From Litoditis marina (lineage: Eukaryota; Nematoda; Chromadorea; Rhabditida; Rhabditidae), in the NCBI GenBank assembly GCA_964036275.1, contig OZ038433.1, positions 37,667,336 to 37,731,335 of the forward strand: a DNA stretch of 64,000 nucleotides, written 5' to 3'. The notes beneath the pieces are model-generated. The model did no database searches. It was not told where the DNA came from and was given only the letters and a program-made list of their open reading frames with translations. Both the position numbers and the translations under genes were made by a program. Positions 47,239 to 61,503 of this stretch are shown here, piece after piece (within the stretch, counting starts at the first letter, position 1; each line of letters begins with the position of its first letter).

Positions 47239-49052
47239 TCACCACCCTATACATAATCGCGTATACTGACGTGACGGTACGTAACGGTACGGGACCCGGC
47301 ACGGAACAATCAGCACTAACCAGTATGACCATCAATTATGTCACTAAAATCTAAGGTCGTGGTGTCTAAGGAAAATCAATGCTATTGATTTATTGATTTT
47401 TTAAGGCCTTAAGATGGAGAGTGAAATTTCGGAGATACTGCACATGAAAGCCTGTATTCTGAAGTTGATTGTTTCTGTCGAGCGCTTTTTGCCGGAAATG
47501 TTTCCGGTAACAGTTACATGAATTAGAAAAAAGTACAATTTTTTACTACTTTCATTCCTCATACCGCCCATGTTGATGATATGACCTCAAATTTTCTGGC
47601 TGGTTGAACTCTCCAGAAGTCCTTTCTTTTGGCTCAATATCGTGGAAAATTTCGCAACTTCCTCCGGATTTGAGAAATTCCCGGAACATTTCGGGATTTC
47701 CGAACTGTTTTAAAATGGTCCTTGAATGTTCATATTGTGACACAAGATGTGTCATGACCTACTGAGTATACATTCGCAATATGAAAGATCAAAGATCAAG
47801 TATCGATTTTTGGTGATCTCCAGTATGAAACGTAGTATCTCATAAATGAGGCTACAAAAGAAGGTTCCCATGAACCATTTGTCTTCTGATTCCTATACTG
47901 TATAGAGTTGATTGTCAGGTACTCAACTTTATAAGCAATAAACATTATATCATATGACGGGTGTTCTGTAAGCGTTGATAAAAATCAACAAAAAAATTCA
48001 TTCATTTCAGTGGGGCACATGTTCAAAATGTGATTGAATCTCTGAGATTTGTGTATAAGATGCGCATAAAAAATTGAAACAATTTGTATGTAACAGATTT
48101 TTGAATTTCTCAAAAATAATTTTTTAATACGTTTTTTTAGAAAAAAGTGAAACAGCCAAACTCATGCAGTATGACCCAAATTTCGTCCATAGACGAAGGT
48201 CGATAGACCGGCAAATATTGTAAAAAATTAAGCAAAACCATTCAGCCATTCTCGAGTTATTCAAGTTTTAAAAGTCCAACCCGTACTATATACGGCGCAA
48301 ATAGGCTCATTTTTAAGCCACCTCGGACTCAACATTTTCCCACGCCTCTCCTGACCGTCTAAATGATGGGAACGACTTGAAACTCATAGGACAGGACCAG
48401 TATTGGATAAAGATTGTACTGCCAGAACATTAAGGTCAAAGGTCAATTATTGATTTTTTTAGCGCATTAAATATGATTTTGACCTAAAATCGTTGTGAAG
48501 ATAGATGTAATTTCAAATTTAGTGGCGTTGTATTCCACTACTCATGAACAACTCAAAAAATCAAACACGGGATACATCGGAGCAAAGTGAACCAAGTTAC
48601 AATAGTTTTAAGTTTCAAGATCAAACCATCAATTGATGACGTCACATACCAAGCATTTCACTAGCAAAAAAGTCAAGTTCTTTCGAATAACTTCTTTCAG
48701 ACTCCTAACGATCGCAACACGTAATGTATAGTCATAGGTGAAGACTATATGAATTCTAAGTAACGACGAGTAATATTCAGAAGGCTAGAAGACGTCAAAT
48801 ACAAACAATGCCATAGAGTATTGAAACTCTCAGAACAAGTACCATTAGTGACAACGATGTCATGACGACAATGTTTCACGATGTAACGTCAACGACACAT
48901 AGGATTCTGAAGGCCAGAAGACGTCACAACCCAAGTTGTCATGGAACCAAAAAAGTTAATCTAAATAACTCTAAATGACTACACGCGTGGGGGGTCTGGG
49001 GGGTCTCCCCCCAGCTAGACGGGCACGCGGCGTGAGCCGCGTGACCGGCTAG
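47239..49052 (+). mobile_element. H1 unit A13, alpha 3' end
   Basis: 1,814 bp. It shares with A9 and A15 the TTC to TCC change in the HSE-like triplet (47673-47687). The palindrome is altered here (GGAAATGTTTCCGG), a rare loss of symmetry among H1 units. It ends in CTAG at 49049-49052. Confidence 0.8.
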
Positions 49053-50878
49053 TCACCACCCTATACATAACTCGACTAACTGACGGGACGGTACGGTACG
49101 GTACGGGACCCGGCATGGAACAATCAGCACTAACCAGTATGACCATCAATTATGTCACTAAAATCTAAGGTAGCGGTGTCTAAGGAAAATCAATGCTATC
49201 GATTTATTGATTTTTTAAGGCCTTAAGTAGGAGAGCAAAGTTTCGGAGATACTGTACATGAAAGCCTGTATTCTGAAGACAAATGTTTCCATCGAGCGCT
49301 TTTTGCCGGAAACGTTTCCGGAAAGAGTTACATGAATTAGAAAAAAGTATAATTTTTTGCTACTTTCATTCCTCATACCGCGTATGTTGTAGATATGACC
49401 TTAAAATTTCTGGCTGGTTGAACTCTCCAGAAGTCCCTTCTATTGGCTCAGTATCGTTGAAAATTTCGCAATATCCTCCGGATTTGAGAAATTTCCGGAA
49501 CATTTTGAGATTTCCGAACTGTTTTAAAATGGTCCTCATCTGTTCATATTGTGACACAAGATGTGTCATGACCTACTGAGTATACACTCGCAATATGAGA
49601 GATCAAAGATCAAGTATCGATTTTTGGTGCGCTCCGTTATGAAACGTAGTACCTCATAAATGAGGCTACAAAAGAAGGTTCCCATGAACTATTTGTCTTC
49701 TAATTCTTACAGTGTATAGAGTTGATTGTCAGGTACTCTACTTTATGAGTAATAAACATTATCGCATATAACGGGTGTTCTGTAAGCGTCGCTAAAAATC
49801 AACAAAAAATTTCATTCATTTTGGTGGGGCACATGTTCAAAAAGTGATTGAATCTTTGAGATTCGTGTATAAGATGCGCATAGAGAATTAAAACAATTTG
49901 TATGTGACAGATTTTTGAATTTCTCAAAAATAATTTTTTAAAACGTTTTTTTAGAAAAAAGTGAAACAGCCAAACTCATGCAGTATGACCCAAATTTCGT
50001 CCATAGACGAAGGTCAATAGACCGGCAAATAATGTGAAAAATTAGGCAAAACCATTCAGCCGTTCTCGAGTTATTCAAGTTTTAAAAGTCCAACCCGTAC
50101 TATATACGGCGCAAATAGGCTCACTTTTAAGCTACCTCGGACTCAACATTTTCCCACGCCTCTCCTGATCGTCTAATCGATCGGAACGACTTGAAACTCA
50201 TAGGACATGACCAGTATTGGATAAAGATTGTACTGCCAGAGCATTAAGGTCAAAGGTCAATTATTGATTTTTTTAGCGCATTAAATATGATTTTGGCCTA
50301 AAATCGTTATGGAAATGGATAAATTCACAAGCTTAAAGTCATTGTATTCCACTACTCATGAACAACTCAAAAAGTCAAACACGGGGTACATCGGAAAAAA
50401 ATGAACCAAGTTACAGTAGTTTTAAATTTCAAGATCAAACCATCAATTGATGACGTCACATACCAAGCATTTCACTAGCAAAAAAGTCAAGTTCTTTCGA
50501 ATAGTTTCTTTCAGGCTCCTAACTATCGCAACACGTAATGTATAGTCATACGTGAAGATTATGTAAATTCTAAGCAACGACGAGTAATATTCAGAATGTC
50601 AGAAGACGTCAGAAATGAACTTCGTTCAAATTTTCTGAAACTCTCAGAACAAGTAGAAAAGAGTCCAAAAATGTTACGATTACATTGTTTCACGAAGTGA
50701 CGATCACGTCAGATAAGATTCTGAAGGCCAGAAGACGTCAAGTCGTCAAACTACTCGAAGCTGTTTGAAACGTTCAAAAAAAAAGTAAGTAACGTGGTAA
50801 CAACTTTAAAAAAAGGTGCAAAACATAGCTAACATGCACGCTAGACGGGCACGCGGCGAGAGCCGCGTGACCGGCTAG
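49053..50878 (+). mobile_element. H1 unit A14, beta 3' end
   Basis: 1,826 bp. It is a near copy of A11, but differences are concentrated near 50028-50090 and 50304-50336, where it resembles other H1 units. This patchwork suggests gene conversion. The terminal loop is GAGA, as in A11. It ends in CTAG at 50875-50878. Confidence 0.8.
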
Positions 50879-52703
50879 TCACCACCCTATACATAATCGT
50901 GTAAACTGACGGGACGGTACGTAACGGTACGGGACCCGGCATGGAACAATCAGCACTAACCAGTATGACCATCAATTATGTCACTAAAATTTAAGGTCGC
51001 GGTGTCTAAGGAAAATCAATGCTATCGATTTATTGATTTTTTAAGGCCTTAAGTTGGAGAGTTAAATTTTAGAGATACTCCACATGAAAGCCTGTATTCT
51101 GAAGTTGATTGTTTCTGTCGAGCGCTTTTTGCCGGAAACTTTTCCGGAAACAGTTACATGAATTAGAAAAAAGTACAATTTTTTGCTACTTTCATTCCTC
51201 ATACCGCCCATGTTGATGATATGACCTTAAAATTTCTGGCTGGTTGAACTCTCCAGAAGTCCTTTCTTTTGGCTCAATATCGTGGAAAATTTCGCAACTT
51301 CCTCCGGATTTGAGAAATTCCCGGAACATTTCGGGATTTCCGAACTGTTTTAAAATGGTCCTTGAATGTTCATATTGTGACACAAGATGTGTCATGACCT
51401 ACTGAGTATACATTCGCAATATGAGAAATCAAAGATCGAGTATCGATTTTTGGTGATCTCCGTTATGAAACATAGTACCTCATAAATGAGGCTACAAAAG
51501 AAGGTTCCCATCAATTATATGTCTTCAAATTTCTATACTGTATAGAGTTGATTGTCAGGTACTTTACCTCTCGAGCAATGAACATTCTATCATGTGATGG
51601 GTGTTCTGTGAGCGTTGATAAAAATGAACAGAAAATTTCATTCATTTCGGTGGGGCACATGTTCAAAATGTGATTGAATCTCTGAGATTTGTGTATAAGA
51701 TGCGCATAAAGAATTGAAACAATTTGTATGTGACAGATTTTTGAATTTCTCAAAAATAATTTTTTAAAACGTTTTTTTAGAAAAAAGTAAAATAGCCAAA
51801 ATCATGCAGTATGACCCAAACTTTGTCCATAGACGAAGGTCAATAGACCGGCAAATATTGTAAAAAATTAAGCAAAACCATCCAGCCGTTCTCGAGTTAT
51901 TCAAGTTTTAAAAGTTCAACCCGTACTATATACGGCGCAAATAGGCTCACTTTTAAGCTACCTCGGACTCAACATTTTCCCACGCCTCTCCTGATCGTCT
52001 AAATGATCGGAACGACTTGAAACTCACAGGATAGGACCAGTATTGAATAAAGATTGTACTGCCAGAGCATTAAGGTCAAAGGTCAACTATTGATTTTTTT
52101 AGCGCAATAAATACGATTTTGGCCTAAAATTGCTATGGAAATAGATGTAACTTTAAACTTGGCGTCATTGTATTCCACTACTCATGAACAACTCAAAAAA
52201 TCAAACACGGGACACATCGGAAAAAAATGAACCAAGTTACAGTAGTTTTAAGTTTCAAGATCAAACCATCAATTGATGACGTCACATACCAAGCATTTCA
52301 CTAGCAAAAAAGTCAAGTTCTTTTCAATAGTTCTTCTTGGGCTCCAAGCTATTGCAAACCGTAGATCATACTCATAGGTGAAGACTATATGAATTCTAAG
52401 TAACGACGAGTAATATTCAGAAGGCTAGAAGACGTCAGAAATGAACTTCGTTCAAACTTCCTGAAACTCTCAGAACAAGTAGGAAATAGTCCAAAAATGT
52501 TACGATTACATTGTTTCACGAAGTGACGATCACGTCAGATAAGATTCAGAAGGCCAGAAGACGTCAAGTCGTCAAACTATTCGAAGCTGTTTGAAACGTT
52601 CAAAAAAAAGTAAGAAACGTGACAACAACTGTAAGTAAAGTTGCAAAACATAGCTAACATGCACGCTAGACGGGCACGCGGCGTGAGCCGCGTGACCGGC
52701 TAG
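50879..52703 (+). mobile_element. H1 unit A15, beta 3' end
   Basis: 1,825 bp. The HSE-like triplet at 51313-51327 has TCC in the middle, as in A9 and A13. The palindrome has one changed base (ACTTTTCC for ACGTTTCC). It ends in CTAG at 52700-52703. Confidence 0.8.
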
Positions 52704-54509
52704 TCACCACCCTATACATAACTCGACTAAATGACGTGACGGTACGGGACGGTAACTTTTGTTCGATAACGACTAACCAGTATGACCATCAATTATGTCA
52801 CTAAAATCTAAGGTCGTGGTGTCTAAGGAAAATCAATGCTATCGATTTATGGATTTTTTAAGGCCTTAAGATGGAGAGCGAAATTTCGGAGATACTCCAC
52901 ATGAAAGCCTGTATTCTGAAGCCAAATGTTTCCATCGAGCGCTTTTTGCCGGAAACGTTTCCGGAAACAGTTACATGAATTAGAAAAAAGTATAATTTTT
53001 TGCTACTTTCATTCCTCATACCGCGTATGTTGTAGATATGACCGTAAAATTTCTGGCTGGTTGAACTCTCCAGAAGTCCCTTCTATTGGCTCAATATCGT
53101 GGAAAATTTCGCAACTTCCTCCGGATTTGAGAAATTGCCGGAACTTTTTGAGATTTCCGAACTGTTTTAAATTGGTCCTCATCTGTTCATATTGTGATAC
53201 AAGGTGTGTCATGACCTACTGAGTATACAATTGCAATATAAAAGTTCAAAGATGAAGTATCGATTTTTGGTGATCTCCGTTATGAAACGTAGTACCTCAT
53301 AAATGAGGCTACAAAAGAAGGTTCCCATCAATTATTTGTCTTCATATTTCTATGCTGTATAGAATTGATTGTTAGGTACTTAACTTTATAAGCAATAAAC
53401 ATTATATTATATGACTGGTGTTCTGTAAGCGTTGATAAAAATCAACAAAAAATTTCATTCATTTTGGTGGGGCACATGTTCAAAATGTGATTGAATCTCT
53501 GAGATTTGTGTATAAGATGCGCATAACAAATTAGAACAATTTGTATGTGACAGATTTTTGAATTTCTCAAAAATAATTTTTTAAGACGTTTTTTTAGAAA
53601 AAAGTGAAACAGCCAAATTCATGCAGTATGACCCAAATTTTGTCCATAGACGAAGGTCAATAGACCGGCAAATATTGTAGAAAATTAAGCAAAACCATTC
53701 AGCCGTTCTCGAGTTATTCAAGTTTTAAAAGTCGAACCCGTACTATATACGGCGCAAATAGGCTCACTTTTAAGCTACCTCGGACTCAACATTTTCCCAC
53801 GCCTCTCCTGACCGTCTAAATGATCGGAACGACTTGAAACTCATAGGACAGGACCAGTATTGAATAAAGATTGTACTGCCAGAGCATTAAGGTCAAAGGT
53901 CAACTATTGATTTTTTTAGCGCAATAAATACGATTTTGGCCTAAAATTGCTATGGAAATAGATGTAACTTCAAACTTAGTGTCTTTGTATTCCACTACTG
54001 ATGAACAACTCAAAAAATCAAACACGGGATACATCGGAGAAAAATGAACCAATTTACAGTAGTTTTAAGTTTCAAGATCAAACCATCAATTGATGACGTC
54101 ACATACCAAGCATTTCACTAGCAAAAAAGTCAAGTTCTTTTTAATAGTTCTTCTTGGGCTCCAAGCTATTGCAAACCGTAGATCATACTCATAGGTGAAG
54201 ACTATATGAATTCTAAGTAACGACGAGTAATATTCAGAAGGCTAGAAGACGTCAAATACAAACCATGCCATAGAGTATTGAAACTCTCAGAACAGGTACC
54301 ATTAGTGACAACGATGCCATGACAAGATTGTTCTACGATGTAACGTCAAAGACACATAGGATTCTGAAGGCCAGAAGACGTCACGACCCAAGTTGTCATG
54401 GAACCAAAAAAAGTCATCTAAATAACTTTAAATAACTACACGCGTGGGGGGTCTGGGGGGTCTCCCCCCAGCTAGACGGGCACGCGGCGTGAGCCGCGTG
54501 ACCGGCTAG
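52704..54509 (+). mobile_element. H1 unit A16, alpha 3' end
   Basis: 1,806 bp. The HSE-like triplet at 53130-53144 has TTG in place of TTC. The head module carries TTTATGGATT instead of TTTATTGATT. The other landmarks are intact. It ends in CTAG at 54506-54509. Confidence 0.8.
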
Positions 54510-56317
54510 TCACCACCCTATACATAACTCGACTAACTGACGTAACGGTACGGTACATAACGGGATCCACTTTTTAACGATAGCGACCTAACAGTATGAC
54601 CATCAATTATGTCACTAAAATCTAAGGTCGTGGTGTCTAAGGAAAATCAATGCTATCGATTTATTGATTTTTTAAGGCCTTAAGATGGAGAGTGAATTTT
54701 CGGAGATACTCCACATGAAAGCCTGTATTCTGAAGCCAAATGTTTCCATCGAGCGCTTTTTGCCGGAAACGTTTCCGGAAACAGTTACATGAATTAGAAA
54801 AAAGTACAATTTTTTACTACTTTCATTCCTCATACCGCCCATGTTGATGATATGACCTTAAAATTTTTGGCTGGTTGAATTCACCAGAAGTCCCTTTTAT
54901 TGGCTCAATATCGTGGAAAATTTCACAACTTCCTCCGGGTTTGAGAAATTTCCGGAACTTTTTGAGATTTCCGAACTGTTTTAAAATGGTCCTCATCTGT
55001 TCATATTGTGACACAAGATGTGTCATGACCCACCAAGTATAAATTTGTAATATGAAAGATCAAAGATCAAGTATCGATTTTTGGTGATCTCCGTTATGAA
55101 ACATAGTACCTCATAAATGAGGCTACAAAAGAAGGTTCCCATGAACTATTTGTCATCTAATTTCTACAGCGTATAGAGTTGATTGTCAGGTACTTAACTT
55201 TTTAAGCAATAAAACATTATATCATAGAACGGGTATTCTGTAAGCGTTGATAAAAATCAACAAAAAATTTCATTCATTTTGGTGGGGCACATGTTCAAAA
55301 TGTGATTGAATCTCTGAGATTTGTGTATAAGATGCGCATAAAGAATTGAAACGATTTGTATGTAACAGATTTTTGAATTTCTCAAAAATAATTTTTTAAG
55401 ACGTTTTTTTAGAAAAAAGTGAAACAGCCAAACTCATGCAGTATGACCCAAATTTTGTCCATAGACGAAGGTCAATAGACCGGCAAATATTGTGAAAAAT
55501 TAGGCAAAACCATTCGGCCGTTCTCGAGATATTCAAGTTTTGAAAGTCTAACCCGTACTATATACGGCGCAAATAGGCTCACTTTTAAGCTACTTCGCAC
55601 TCAACATTTTCCCACGCCTCTCCTGATCGTCTAAATGATCGGAACGACTTGAAACTCATAGGACAGGACCAGTATTGAATAAAGATTGTATTGCCAGAGC
55701 ATTAAGGTCAAAGGTCAACTATTGATTTTTTTAGCGCAATAAATACGATTTTGGCCTAAAATTGCTACGGAAATAGATGTAACTTCAAACTTAGTGTCAT
55801 TGTATTCCACTACTCATGAACAACTCAAAAAATCAAACACGGGATACATCGGAGAAAAATGAACCAAGTTACAGTAGTTTTAAGTTTCAAGATCAAACCA
55901 TCAATTGATGACGTCACATACCAAGCATTTCACTAGCAAAAAAGTCAAGTTCTTTTTAATAGTGTATTTTAAGCTTGAAGCTACTGCAAACCGTAAATCA
56001 TACCTACACGTGAAGACTATATGAATTCTAAGTAACGACGAGTAATATTCAGAAGGCTAGAAGACGTCAGAAATGAACTTCGTTCAAACTTTCTGAAACT
56101 CTCCGAACAAGTAGGAAAGAGTCCAAAAATGTTACGATCACATTGTTTCACGAAGTGACGATCACGTTAGATAAGATTCTGAAGGCCAGAAGACGTCAAG
56201 TCGTCAAACTACTCAAAGCAGTTTGAAACGTTCAAAAAAAAGTAAGAAACGTGATAACAACTTCAAATAAAGTTGCAAAACATAGCTAACATGCACGCTA
56301 GACGGGCACGCGGCGTG
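54510..56317 (+). mobile_element. H1 unit A17, beta, terminal hairpin broken
   Basis: 1,808 bp. The unit stops inside the terminal hairpin: the sequence reads CACGCGGCGTG and passes directly into TCACCCTT of A18. The 3' arm, ACCGG and CTAG are missing, 18 bases in all, yet the next unit starts exactly at TC. Its near twin A20 keeps the full hairpin. HSE-like triplet at 54944-54958. Confidence 0.8.
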
Positions 56318-57988
56318 TCACCCTTATTATACTACAGATGCTAATGTCACGGTACGGTACGGTACGTAACGGGACGCCCAACTTTTGTTCCTAAACAACT
56401 TCTAACCATGACCATAAATTATGTCACTAAAATCTAAGGTCGCGGTGTTTAAGGAAAATCAATGCTATCGATTTATTGATTTTTTAAGGCCTTAAGTTGG
56501 AGAGTGAAATTTCAGAGATACTCCACCTGAAAGCCTGTCTTCTGAAGACAAATGTTTCTATCGATCACTTTTTGCCGGAAACGTTTCCGGAAAGAGTTAC
56601 ATGAATTAGAAAAAAGTACAGATTTTTGCTACTTTTATTCCTCATACCGCTCATGTTGATGATATGATCGTCAAACTTTTGGCTGGTTGAACTCTTCAGA
56701 AGTCGCTACTATTGGCTCAATATCGTCAAGAATTTCGCAACTTCCTCCAGATTTGAGAAATTTCCGGAACATTTTGGGATTTCCGAACTGTTTTAAAATG
56801 ATCCTCATCTGTTCATATTGTGGCACAAGATGTGCCATAACCTACTGAGTATACATTCGCAATATGAAAGATCAAAAATCAAGTATCGATTTTTGGTGAT
56901 CTCCAGTATGAAACATAGTACCTCATAGATAAGGCTACAAAAGAAGGTTCCCGTGAACTATTTGTCTTCTAATTTCTATAGTGTATAGAGTTGATTGTCA
57001 GGTACTCTACTTTATGAGTAATAAACATTATACCATATAACAGGTGTTCTATAAACGTTGATAAAATTAAACAAAAATTTTCATTTTTTTGGTGGGGCAC
57101 ATGTTCAAAATGTGATTGAATCTCTGAGATTTGTGTATAAGATGCGCATAAAGAATTGAAAGAGTTTGTATGTGACAGATTTTTGAATTTCTCAAAAATA
57201 ATTTTTTAAGACGTTTTTTTAGAAAAAAGTGAAACAGCCAAACTCATGTAGTATGACCCAAATTTTGTCCATAGACGAAGGTCAATATACCGGCAAGTAT
57301 TATGAAAAATTACGCGAAACCATTCAGCCGTTCTCGAGTTATTCAAGTTTTAAAAGTCCAACCCGTACTATATACGGCGCAAATAGACTCACTTTTAAGC
57401 TACCTCGGACTCAACATATTCCCACGCCTCTTCTGACCGTCTAAATGATCGGAATGACTTGAAACTCATAACGCAGGACCAGTATTGGATAAAGATTGTA
57501 CTGCCAGAGCATTAAAGTCAAAGGTCAACTATTGATTTTTTTAGCGCATTGAATATGATTTCGGCCTAAAATTGCTATAGAAATAGATGTGACTTCAAAG
57601 TTAGTGTCATTGTATTCCAATACTCATGAACAACTCAAAAAGTCAAACACGGGATACATCGGAGAAAAATGAACCAAGTTACAGTGGTTTTAACTTTCAA
57701 GATCAAACCATCAATTGATGACGTCACATACCAAGCATTTCACTAGCAAAAAAGTCAGGTTATCCGTAATAGCTTTGATACTTGGAGGTGAGAATTACCA
57801 TAGAAATCTAAGGTTGTGGTGTCTGAGGAAAATCGATAATATCGATTTATTGATTTTTTATGACCTTCAGTAAATTCAAAAAATTGTTACATTTTACAAA
57901 CTACTAAATAACTGTGAGCGTAGGGGGGTCTGGGGGGGTCTCCCCCCCAGGTAGACGGGCCCGCGGCGTCAGCCGCGGGACCGGCTAG
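56318..57988 (+). mobile_element. H1 unit A18, gamma subtype
   Basis: 1,671 bp, sister of A5. It has the gamma 5' end (TCACCCTTATTATAC), a second head module near 57770-57870 and the CCCGCGGC/GCCGCGGG terminal stem with loop GTCA at 57960-57979. A perfect HSE-like triplet is at 56756-56770. The minus-strand 67-codon frame is interrupted here by an in-frame TGA. It ends in CTAG at 57985-57988. Confidence 0.8.
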
Positions 57989-59820
57989 TCACCACCCTAT
58001 AGATAATATGACTAAATGACGTAACGGTACGTAACGGTACGGTACGGGATCCATTTTTTAACGATAACGACTAACCATCATGACCATCAATTATGTCACT
58101 AAAATCTAAGGTCGTGGTGTCTAAGGAAAATCAATGCTATCGATTTATTGATTTTTTAAGGCCTTAAGATGGAGAGCGAAATTTCGAAGATACTCCACAT
58201 GAAAGCCTGTATTCTGAAGACAAATGTTTCCATCGAGCGCTTTTTGCTGGAAACGTTTCCGGAAACAGTTACATGAATTAGAAAAAAGTACAATTTTTTG
58301 CTAATTTCATTCCTCATACCGCCCATGTTGATGATATGACCTTAAAATTTCTGGCTGGTTGAACTCTCCAGAAGTCCCTTCTATTGGCTCAATATCGTGG
58401 AAAACTTCGCAACTTCCTCCGGATTTGAGAAATTTCCGGAACATTTTGAGATTTCCGAACTGTTTTAAAATGGTCCTCATCAGTTCATATTGTGACAGAA
58501 GATGTGTCATGACCTATTGAGTATACATTTGTAATATGAAAGATCAAAAATCAAGTATCGATTTTTGGTGATCTCCGTCATGAAATGTAGTACCTCATAA
58601 ATGAGGCTACAAAAGTAGGTTCCCATGAACTATTTGTCTTCTAATTTTTACAGTGTATAGAGTTGATTGTCAGGTACTCTACTTTATAAGTAATAAAACA
58701 TTATCGCCTATAACGGGTGTTCTGTAAGCGTCGCTAAAAATCACAAAAAAATTTCATTCATTTTGGTGGGGCATATCTTCAAAATGTGATTGAATCTCTG
58801 AGATTTGTGTATAAGATGCGCATAAAGAATTGAAACGATTTGTATGTAACAGATTTTTGAATTTCTCAAAAATAATTTTTTAAGACGTTTTTATAGAAAA
58901 AAGTGAAACGGCCAAACTCATGCGGTATGACCCAAATTTTGTCCATAAACGAAGGTCAATAGACCGGCAAATATTGTGAAAAATTAAGCAAAACCATTCA
59001 GCCGTTCTCGAGTTATTCAAGTTTTCAAAGTCCAACCCGTACTATATACGGCGCAAATAGGCTCACTTTTAAGCTACCTCAGACTCAACATTTTCCCACG
59101 CCTCGCCTGACCGTCTAAAAGATCGGAACGACTTGAAACTCGTAGGGCAGGACCAGTATTGGATAAAGATTGTACTGCCAGAGCATTAAGGTCAAAGGTC
59201 AACTATTGATTTTTTTAGCGCAATAAATATGATTTTGGTCTAAAATCGTTATGAAGATAGATGTAATTTCAAATTTAATGCCATTGTCTTCCAATACTCA
59301 TGAACAACTCGAAAAGTCAAACACGGGGTACATCGGAAGAAAATGAACCAAGTTACAGTAGTTTTAAGTTTCAAGATCAAACCATCAATTGATGACGTCA
59401 CATACCAATCATTTCACTAGCAAAAAAAGTCAAGTTCTTTGAAATAGTTTCTCCCGGGCTTCAAGCTATTGCAAACCGTAGATCATACTCATATGTGAAT
59501 ACTTTATGAATTCTAAGCAACGACGAGTAATATTCAGAATGTCAGAAGACGTCAGAAATGAACTTCGTTAAAACTTTCTTAAACTCTCCGAACAAGTAGG
59601 AAAGAGTCCAAAAATGTTACGATTGCAATGTTTCACGGAGTGACGATCACGTCAGATAAGATTCTGAAGGCCAGAAGACGTCAAGTTGTCAAACTATTCG
59701 AAGCTGTTTGAAACGTTCAAAAAAAAGTAAGCAACGTGGTAACAACTTTAAATAAAGTTGCAACAGATAGCTAACATGCACGCTAGACGGGCACGCGGCG
59801 TGAGCCGCGTGACCGGCTAG
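57989..59820 (+). mobile_element. H1 unit A19, beta 3' end
   Basis: 1,832 bp. HSE-like triplet at 58428-58442. The 16-bp palindrome is altered by one change (CTGGAAACGTTTCCGG). It lies between the twin units A17 and A20 with A18, forming the middle of a repeated three-unit block. It ends in CTAG at 59817-59820. Confidence 0.8.
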
Positions 59821-61503
59821 TCACCACCCTATACATAACTCGACTAACTGACGTAACGGTACGGTACATAACGGGATCCACTTTTTAACGATAGCGACCT
59901 AACAGTATGACCATCAATTATGTCACTAAAATCTAAGGTCGTGGTGTCTAAGGAAAATCAATGCTATCGATTTATTGATTTTTTAAGGCCTTAAGATGGA
60001 GAGTGAATTTTCGGAGATACTCCACATGAAAGCCTGTATTCTGAAGCCAAATGTTTCCATCGAGCGCTTTTTGCCGGAAACGTTTCCGGAAACAGTTACA
60101 TGAATTAGAAAAAAGTACAATTTTTTACTACTTTCATTCCTCATACCGCCCATGTTGATGATATGACCTTAAAATTTTTGGCTGGTTGAATTCACCAGAA
60201 GTCCCTTTTATTGGCTCAATATCGTGGAAAATTTCACAACTTCCTCCGGGTTTGAGAAATTTCCGGAACTTTTTGAGATTTCCGAACTGTTTTAAAATGG
60301 TCCTCATCTGTTCATATTGTGACACAAGATGTGTCATGACCCACCAAGTATAAATTTGTAATATGAAAGATCAAAGATCAAGTATCGATTTTTGGTGATC
60401 TCCGTTATGAAACATAGTACCTCATAAATGAGGCTACAAAAGAAGGTTCCCATGAACTATTTGTCATCTAATTTCTACAGCGTATAGAGTTGATTGTCAG
60501 GTACTTAACTTTTTAAGCAATAAAACATTATATCATAGAACGGGTATTCTGTAAGCGTTGATAAAAATCAACAAAAAATTTCATTCATTTTGGTGGGGCA
60601 CATGTTCAAAATGTGATTGAATCTCTGAGATTTGTGTATAAGATGCGCATAAAGAATTGAAACGATTTGTATGTAACAGATTTTTGAATTTCTCAAAAAT
60701 AATTTTTTAAGACGTTTTTTTAGAAAAAAGTGAAACAGCCAAACTCATGCAGTATGACCCAAATTTTGTCCATAGACGAAGGTCAATAGACCGGCAAATA
60801 TTGTGAAAAATTAGGCAAAACCATTCGGCCGTTCTCGAGATATTCAAGTTTTGAAAGTCTAACCCGTACTATATACGGCGCAAATAGGCTCACTTTTAAG
60901 CTACTTCGCACTCAACATTTTCCCACGCCTCTCCTGATCGTCTAAATGATCGGAACGACTTGAAACTCATAGGACAGGACCAGTATTGAATAAAGATTGT
61001 ATTGCCAGAGCATTAAGGTCAAAGGTCAACTATTGATTTTTTTAGCGCAATAAATACGATTTTGGCCTAAAATTGCTACGGAAATAGATGTAACTTCAAA
61101 CTTAGTGTCATTGTATTCCACTACTCATGAACAACTCAAAAAATCAAACACGGGATACATCGGAGAAAAATGAACCAAGTTACAGTAGTTTTAAGTTTCA
61201 AGATCAAACCATCAATTGATGACGTCACATACCAAGCATTTCACTAGCAAAAAAGTCAAGTTCTTTTTAATAGTGTATTTTAAGCTTGAAGCTACTGCAA
61301 ACCGTAAATCATACCTACACGTGAAGACTATATGAATTCTAAGTAACGACGAGTAATAAGACGTCAAGTCGTCAAACTACTCAAAGCAGTTTGAAACGTT
61401 CAAAAAAAAGTAAGAAACGTGATAACAACTTCAAATAAAGTTGCAAAACATAGCTAACATGCACGCTAGACGGGCACGCGGCGTGAGCCGCGTGACCGGC
61501 TAG
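59821..61503 (+). mobile_element. H1 unit A20, beta 3' end with 143-bp deletion
   Basis: 1,683 bp, nearly identical to A17 but lacking about 143 bp between GAGTAAT and AAGACGTCAAG near 61357. This removes the first copy of the paired 23-bp repeat and most of the second copy's left part. The terminal hairpin is complete and the unit ends in CTAG at 61500-61503. Confidence 0.8.
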
